DNA of 64,000 bases from Symsagittifera roscoffensis (taxonomy: Eukaryota > Xenacoelomorpha > Acoela > Convolutidae): assembly GCF_963678635.1 (NCBI RefSeq), contig NC_087066.1:49597581-49661580 (forward strand), read 5' to 3'. The translations under genes and the position numbers were made by a program. The notes under the pieces are model-generated. The model made no database searches. It had not been told where the DNA came from and saw only the letters and a list, made by a program, of their open reading frames with translations. Below are positions 59,244-64,000 of the stretch, one piece after another (within the stretch, counting starts at the first letter, position 1; each line of letters opens with the position of its first letter).

Positions 59244-60125
59244 TGTGCCATTCTGCCAGATGGCACAGCGCAACCTTCCGGTGACACGAGAAAAAACGAA
59301 TAAAGGCCTTTTAACGAAAAAGTATTGCGAAGGAGGGTAGGAAAATTCTAGAATTTTTATTTTCAAAATTTCGATTGAAAAGTGAATATTTCTGAGAAAT
59401 ACAAAAAGACGGCCATTTTGACGAAAAACGACAAAAAAGCAGAACAACGACAAATATTGTGGAAAACGGTCGCACAAGAGACGAAAAACACGAAGCCTCT
59501 TATCGTGGCAACAAAGCACGATAAGACCCTTATCAGCGAATATTAGTGGAGAAGGAAGCTTCAGTGGGGAAGGAATATACCACGGAACCCTCCCGTGTCA
59601 CAAATTGGAAGAGATAAGAGCGTTATCGCAGGAATATTACGGGAGCGGAGGCTTGGTCCCCCAGAGACTGTTTTATGTGAAGGGACTATATAAAACTGAC
59701 TGTATAGCTACTTGGATGTCGTGAAACTTTAAATTAACACCGGTATAATTTGATATTTTAGAATATGAGTAGCTAGAAAGAGGAAAGGGTCAATCCATCT
59801 CCAATGGATTTAATATAGAACTGTCACACAAAAACATGTTAAAATAGGTTGTTCGAGCCGTGTTTTTAATGACAGTCACGTAGTCTGAGGATCCGAGACT
59901 CAGCTATGTGGTTGTGTTCGCATGTAAACGAAAGCTGATCAAAAGTCGTTTGACTGATGGCCTAAAAATAGTAACTTTTTACTTAGCCCTAAACAGACCA
60001 GAAAATCAACTGGCAAGGTCGAGACGATGAAAAACGAGTAGGATTAAAGTTACTGACGCCTGCCAGTCGCTAATAGGTACTTTTTCTACGCTCCGTCGCT
60101 GTGTAGTATTTGGGCGAATGTTACA
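59244..60125 (+). repeat. 3' LTR of B
   Basis: 882 bp, TGTGCCATT...GAATGTTACA, with TATA box at 59,687. Uninterrupted, so it shows the pre-insertion sequence of the BEL target. Confidence 0.93.
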
Positions 60126-60985
60126 AATATAGAACGTAGCAACACGTGCATGAAATTTGGGAATGCATTTACAAAAGGGCACCTAAACGTATGCCCAGCG
60201 AAGGACATAACTTGTAAAAATTGTAAATACAAAGGACAATTCGAAATTATGTAAATTCCGTAACAAACGACCCACTGTAAATACTGTAAACGATAATTAT
60301 GTAAATACTGAGAATTGTACATACGTCTCTCCGGATAGCTCGTGGGGTGAAAACCAAGAATCGTGTGACATGATAAACGCATGGAACGAATACGGGCAGA
60401 GCGATGATAACGATTTCTCAGTACTGAGCGTGAGAACAATCTATGACAAAAACGGACTTGAAACAAAGAAACAGCTGAACATAGGTCTGGGTTGGGAGAT
60501 GATTGCAAATATGAACATACCAGTTGATTCAGCAAGCCTTGTAAGTTTTTTAAAACAAAATGTGCTGCACGAGATCAAACTAAGATACCCAAACCTGAAA
60601 ATTTACCCAGTGGAGAAGCGGATTAAAGACTTGTATTGTGGCTTTACGGACGATACGATCAACATCTTAGGAAAGATCATCGTGAGGACACAATCCAATG
60701 GGTGGATCAACGAAAAAACACCGGTCTTCATAACAGGTGGTCATGAACGAAATATACTGGGGAATGACAATCTACCAAAACTAGGCATAGAAATGACAAA
60801 GAAGAAATGCCCGAACTAATCTGCATGATCAACCAATCACCATTTGAGACTAAGTGTATAAATCCGCATTCTTTTAATGACAAAATCTTTGACGAGTTCA
60901 AAAAATTATTCATCCCCAACGACCACAAAGTAACTAACTTTCACACACCGCTTAAACCAGTACAGGCAAAAAGGAGAAGAGTTCA
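60126..60985 (+). pseudogene. Gag C-terminus and protease region of element A
   Basis: The sequence resumes A's gag with I-E-R-S-N-T-C-M-K-F-G-N and degenerate knuckles (G-H-L-N-V-C, C-K-N-C-K-Y-K-G). The frame 60,370-60,819 (149 codons) follows, ending T-P-V-F-I-T-G-G-H-E-R-N-I-L-G-N-D-N-L, a retropepsin flap plus I-L-G-x-D signature. The active-site D-T/S-G appears as V-D-S-A-S. A further piece to 60,985 resembles the region before RT. It is cut at 60,985 by an inverted LTR end of B type. Confidence 0.7.
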
Positions 60986-61099
60986 TGTAACATTCGCCCA
61001 AATACTACACAGCGACGGAGCGTAGAAAAAGTACCTATTAACGACTGGCAGGCGTCAGTTACCTTAATCCTACTCGTTTTTCACCGTCTCGACCTTGCC

Positions 61100-61284
61100 A
61101 GTTGATTTTCTGGTCTGTTTGGGGCTAAGTAAAAAGTTACTATTCTTAGGCCATCAGTCAAACGACTTTTGATCAGCTTTCGTTTACATGCGAACACAAC
61201 CACATAGCTGATCAAAAGTCGTTTGACTGATGGCCTAAAAATAGTAACTTTTTACTTAGCCCTAAACAGACCAGAAAATCAACT
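61100..61284. repeat. 79-bp foldback (inverted repeat) at deletion junction
   Basis: Arm 61,100-61,178 and arm 61,206-61,284 are reverse complements with two mismatches, separated by 27 bases. Both arms are LTR sequence of B. The outer edge of the second arm is exactly where SGNH-gene sequence begins. Confidence 0.92.
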
Positions 61285-61563
61285 CCTCCGGGGGTAGTCC
61301 CTCGAATACTCGCCAGGCGTCTGACCGGGTGGCTTAGCAAACTGCCTGTACATCTTGTGATGCTTGTTATTGGGCTTGTTCTCTGCCTGAAACTTGCCCT
61401 TGCGAGCAGGTGGCGTCAATTCCCGGGCTCTCTGTCGGACGTCCGTAAGAGACCGGGTGTTCAAAGGTCCAAAGGTATTGTCCTGAGGCAACCCATTCAA
61501 GTCTGCCTGCCGGAGCGCAGTCGTAGAGCTGAACTGCTCCTGCTCGGCTAGCAGCCAATCCAC
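61279..61563 (-). pseudogene. SGNH block fragment downstream of SGNH domain (B'')
   Basis: Minus-strand frame matching about 51,910-52,185 (V-D-W-L-L-A-E-Q-E-Q-F). A TAG-containing break separates it from the next segment, and the foldback truncates it on the left. Confidence 0.75.
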
Positions 61564-61575
61564 GCCCGGTATCCG

Positions 61576-62313
61576 CTATAGTCGCGACACTGTGGGACTT
61601 TCTCCGCCAATCATTCTCATCGCGTCCTCCCGACACGTCAGGGTATTCATGTTCAACTTCGTGGACATGTCCGTCTTGTACTGTCCCCAATGACTAGGGT
61701 CTGATTGGTTCCAAAGCAGCAAGCTGCCTGGTTCAATTCCATCTACTGGCACGGTGCTCGTAGACGGTCCTGCTGCTGAAGCAGGGTTTGCCGTGGCGGG
61801 CGGATCGTTCCTCCTAGACACGGTCTGGGAGTTATTCCGGTTCTGAACCACTGATCTCCCGACTCGGCTTTCAAGCGGTTGTGTTCTGGGAGGAGGAGCA
61901 GTTCCTAGCCTCTCTCTCACGTTTGAGCTCGGAGCGATGGGTGTGGCTACAGCCGTCTCCATTGCCAAGGGCCCTAGGCGGTTGACGAGGGATTCGGGCA
62001 CGCTTGCCCTTATTCTACTTCCTCCGGCCGAACTGGTCGCCCTCGACTCCTGCTCCACTTCCCTCAACTGCGTCTGAAAGACATCATTCACCCAGTGTCT
62101 TCCTCGTTGGGTGTTGAAATGTATTCCATCTCTGGTAAGCGCGATGTGATCAATCATGCGCAGTGTGTTTTCAAGATCCAGAAGTCGCAACTCGCCAGGG
62201 TTGTTTCTCAGCAGATTGCGGATCATTTCGTTCCACCGTGTCACGTTGCCATTCATGAAATCTGCCACTGTGGTGCCCACCAGCGGGTTTTGTGGTATCG
62301 TGCACAGCACCAC
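61576..62313 (-). CDS. SGNH hydrolase C-terminal half and linker (B'')
   Basis: 245 codons, minus strand: C-T-I-P-Q-N-P, then the D-G-I-H block followed by Q-R-G-R-H-W-V-N, where the B copy has a stop instead of Trp. Then a disordered linker to W-G-Q-Y-K-T-D-M. An in-frame stop near 62,370 separates it from the block III region. Confidence 0.8.
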   Translation of the reverse strand: MVLCTIPQNPLVGTTVADFMNGNVTRWNEMIRNLLRNNPGELRLLDLENTLRMIDHIALTRDGIHFNTQRGRHWVNDVFQTQLREVEQESRATSSAGGSRIRASVPESLVNRLGPLAMETAVATPIAPSSNVRERLGTAPPPRTQPLESRVGRSVVQNRNNSQTVSRRNDPPATANPASAAGPSTSTVPVDGIEPGSLLLWNQSDPSHWGQYKTDMSTKLNMNTLTCREDAMRMIGGESPTVSRL

Positions 62314-62487
62314 AAACCTGGGCCTGTATTTCTCCTTCAGTTCATTCAGGAGGCATACCCGCAGAGGCTACCACTTGCTCTCCGGAGTCACTGGGGCTCT
62401 CGAGACGTCGTTGGTTCCCAGGATTATCACCAGCGTATCCAGGTGATCCTCGCTCTGGAATTCCATCATCTTGATGACCTGAGCCAC

Positions 62488-63774
62488 TTAGGCTCCTCCA
62501 AAGGACAGAGTGGTAGCCTGACCATAGACGAAGATCTCATTCAGATCCCTCACCAAACTATCTCCTATGATCAAGTGGCCACCCCCTGGGGGAATTACCT
62601 GGTCGCTTGTAGCGGGGTTCCAGCCCATGTCATTCAGGCAGGCTCGAGGATGCTCTGCAGCTACTTGCGTGAACTGGTGACGTGTCATCAGATTCTTCCT
62701 AATGTCTACCACGCGGGACTTTTGATAGGTTCTGCCATGCGCAGTCCCCGAGGACACTACCGTGTGGGGTGCTCGCTCCGAGCTATTAGATGAATGATCA
62801 CGACGTTGGGAAGGAACAATCCTACCCAATGTCCGTCCAGTGGTTCGGTTGATCTCATCCATTGTTGCTCTGGCCACTTGGTTGAACGATTCTGGGAACT
62901 GAGGAGCGAGGTAAGTGTCAGAAGGGTCTGGTATCGTGATCCTTTGACTAGAAGCAGACGGTCGTGTCTGCTGAGGAGCCTCGGGCCCTCTCGATGCACG
63001 TAAATCCAGAACCTCAGGCCCTCTCGATACACACAGCTCCTGTGTTGTTGTCCCGGGGCGTGTGTCGCTGGATCCCTCCGAGGATTTCATGCTCGCCAGA
63101 ACTTCCGGTGACACTTGCCTCACCTTCGCCATATACAGCTCCTTCAGGTGCTTTATTTCATCCTCCTTATAAGCCACCTGCAGATCTTCATATTTCTTCT
63201 TCCATTCGTCTCTTTCTCGAGCTATCGCCCTATACTCCTGGAGTTTGGCACACAGCTCGCTCTGATCTCTCTCCTTCTTCTCCAGCGTCTCGATCGTCTG
63301 CGACGTCTGGATCTCTATTTCACTCACCCTCACTCTCTTCGAAGGAGGAGCAGCTGTTGGAGAGTCGACCGAATGTGACGGGCCTGGCCCATCACGTTGT
63401 CTCTTCGCTCCGATGAGTGGCTGCGCCGGTTGGACTGGTAAGGGCATCTCACCTAGCCGGTGGTCCCTCTGTTCACCTAGTCCTGGCTCACGAGCCAGGT
63501 CGTGGCCAGAGATTTCTCCACGCCGCCATCTCATCAGTCGATTTCGACCTCTCTCGGCGGTCCCGGACTCACCGAAGGCCAACATTAACACGACTTCCGT
63601 AGGGCGATTCCCTCGACCCTCTCGTCCTAATGCATTAAGGAGCGCGACCACAAACATCGCCAGCCCCGGGTCTTCTCGTGTAAAATCACAATCGATCAGC
63701 CGCTGATAGATCTCGTCTAGAGTCGCTCCTAGACTCGCTGAGAGGAATTCCATAAGTTCGTTTGTGTCACCCAT
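62488..63774 (-). CDS. SGNH protein N-terminal part (B'')
   Basis: 428 codons, minus strand, from the ATG at 63,772-63,774 (same start as 49,683). Helical N-terminus, coiled coil, disordered region and block I G-D-S-L-V-R, ending at G-G-A by a TAA in place of Ser. Nearly identical to 49,683-50,970, which marks the two copies as close relatives. Confidence 0.82.
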   Translation of the reverse strand: MGDTNELMEFLSASLGATLDEIYQRLIDCDFTREDPGLAMFVVALLNALGREGRGNRPTEVVLMLAFGESGTAERGRNRLMRWRRGEISGHDLAREPGLGEQRDHRLGEMPLPVQPAQPLIGAKRQRDGPGPSHSVDSPTAAPPSKRVRVSEIEIQTSQTIETLEKKERDQSELCAKLQEYRAIARERDEWKKKYEDLQVAYKEDEIKHLKELYMAKVRQVSPEVLASMKSSEGSSDTRPGTTTQELCVSRGPEVLDLRASRGPEAPQQTRPSASSQRITIPDPSDTYLAPQFPESFNQVARATMDEINRTTGRTLGRIVPSQRRDHSSNSSERAPHTVVSSGTAHGRTYQKSRVVDIRKNLMTRHQFTQVAAEHPRACLNDMGWNPATSDQVIPPGGGHLIIGDSLVRDLNEIFVYGQATTLSFGGA

Positions 63775-64000
63775 TTCTTATCGTGTTGATTCTTGCTGTC
63801 GTGCAGTGTCTTCCTGTCTCATTTTGATTCAATGGATTCAATAAACAATTTCTGATCAATCAAGATCTAAAAAACAAGTCGCGACTTAGAACCAACATTT
63901 TTGGATACAACATCATTCAACTCTTTAAAACTCTCCATTGAAATTCTCTTCTCACTTCTGATTTAAAAATTTAGCACCAAGGTGGATCGTCCACCTGTAT
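63775..64000 (-). other. Spacer upstream of SGNH gene (B'')
   Basis: Inverse of about 49,457-49,682, including the GGTGGA/TCCACC hairpin at the very edge of the window. The element continues outside. Confidence 0.7.

Larger units (their letters stand above)
27362..60125 (+). mobile_element. Giant Gypsy-type LTR retrotransposon B (about 23.4 kb without nested insert)
   Basis: LTRs TGTGCCATT...GAATGTTACA at both ends (883 and 882 bp, about 98% alike by eye) bound PBS, leader, gag, protease, RT, RNase H, integrase, a macro-like domain, the SGNH gene block and a purine-rich tract. The 5' LTR is interrupted by the BEL element at 27,598-36,973. The insertion split the gag of element A: A's sequence ends ...CCTCAAT and resumes AATATAGAAC, so any target duplication is short (AAT) or imperfect. 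Most Gypsy elements are 5-8 kb; the excess here is the long leader and about 9 kb of extra coding sequence. Gag-pol carries many stops, so the copy is defective despite its similar LTRs. Confidence 0.85.
60986..64000 (-). mobile_element. Deleted, rearranged copy of the giant element (B'')
   Basis: From the left it has the inverse of B's LTR end (60,986-61,205, starting TGTAACATTCGCCC), a plus-oriented LTR scrap (61,206-61,284), then the SGNH gene block on the minus strand (61,285-63,774) and its upstream spacer to the window edge. Relative to B about 7 kb between 52,185 and the LTR is missing. It is inverted relative to B. Confidence 0.8.

Noticed and set aside
60086-60535. Minus-strand frame over the 3' LTR end and element A
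   Set aside because: It spans two unrelated elements across an insertion junction and is antisense to the protease-region frame of A.

Overview
This window looks like pure repeat territory from an animal genome, almost certainly an invertebrate. I find no recognisable host single-copy gene, no rRNA and no functional tRNA. The metazoan assignment rests on a BEL/Pao retrotransposon, a superfamily known from animals. The phylum cannot be fixed from the sequence. The GC-richer coding blocks are all retroelement genes. The stretches between them are AT-rich leaders, terminal repeats, small inverted-repeat elements and relics.

The main content is a family of giant Ty3/Gypsy-type retrotransposons, called B here. 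The best copy (plus strand) has a 5' LTR at 27,362-27,597 plus 36,979-37,625, a leader at 37,626-40,720, and gag-pol at about 40.7-49.2 kb. A second gene block fills 49.7-58.5 kb, and the 3' LTR is at 59,244-60,125. Without the nested insert this is about 23.4 kb. Its pol polyprotein ends in a macrodomain-like (ADP-ribose-binding family) extension directly after integrase. The second gene block, perhaps one decayed reading frame of about 2,900 codons, starts with a coiled coil, a clear SGNH/GDSL hydrolase domain and a second SGNH-like domain, followed by about 2,000 codons I do not recognise. Gag, protease, RT, RNase H and integrase would copy and integrate the element. The macro, SGNH and distal proteins are accessory cargo of unknown role.

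Layout: (1) 1-19,663, minus strand: a diverged relative, B', entered from its 5' LTR (19,107-19,663) and running leftward out of the window. A tandem duplication of about 5.85 kb inside it makes two integrase-macro blocks and an SGNH-integrase fusion. (2) 19,664-21,511, minus strand: an old BEL/Pao relic into which B' appears to be inserted. (3) 21.5-26.5 kb: tandem repeats and a cluster of small inverted-repeat elements. (4) 26,571-27,361: the gag start of a third element, A. (5) 27,362-60,125: giant element B inserted into A's gag. B's 5' LTR is itself split by a BEL/Pao element at 27,598-36,973. (6) 60,126-60,985: the rest of A's gag and its protease region. (7) 60,986-64,000, minus strand: a deleted B copy (B'') with a foldback at its junction and the SGNH gene running off the right edge.

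The nesting gives a relative age order: A, then B, then the BEL element. B's 3' LTR preserves the uninterrupted site into which the BEL element jumped. Most genes carry stops or frameshifts, so none of these copies looks autonomous. The most unusual points are the accessory enzymes on B, a repeated covarying hairpin in its leader, internal copies of its 3' polypurine-like motif, an extra upstream ORF shared by two BEL elements, and a tRNA-like Pol III promoter pattern inside the BEL LTR.
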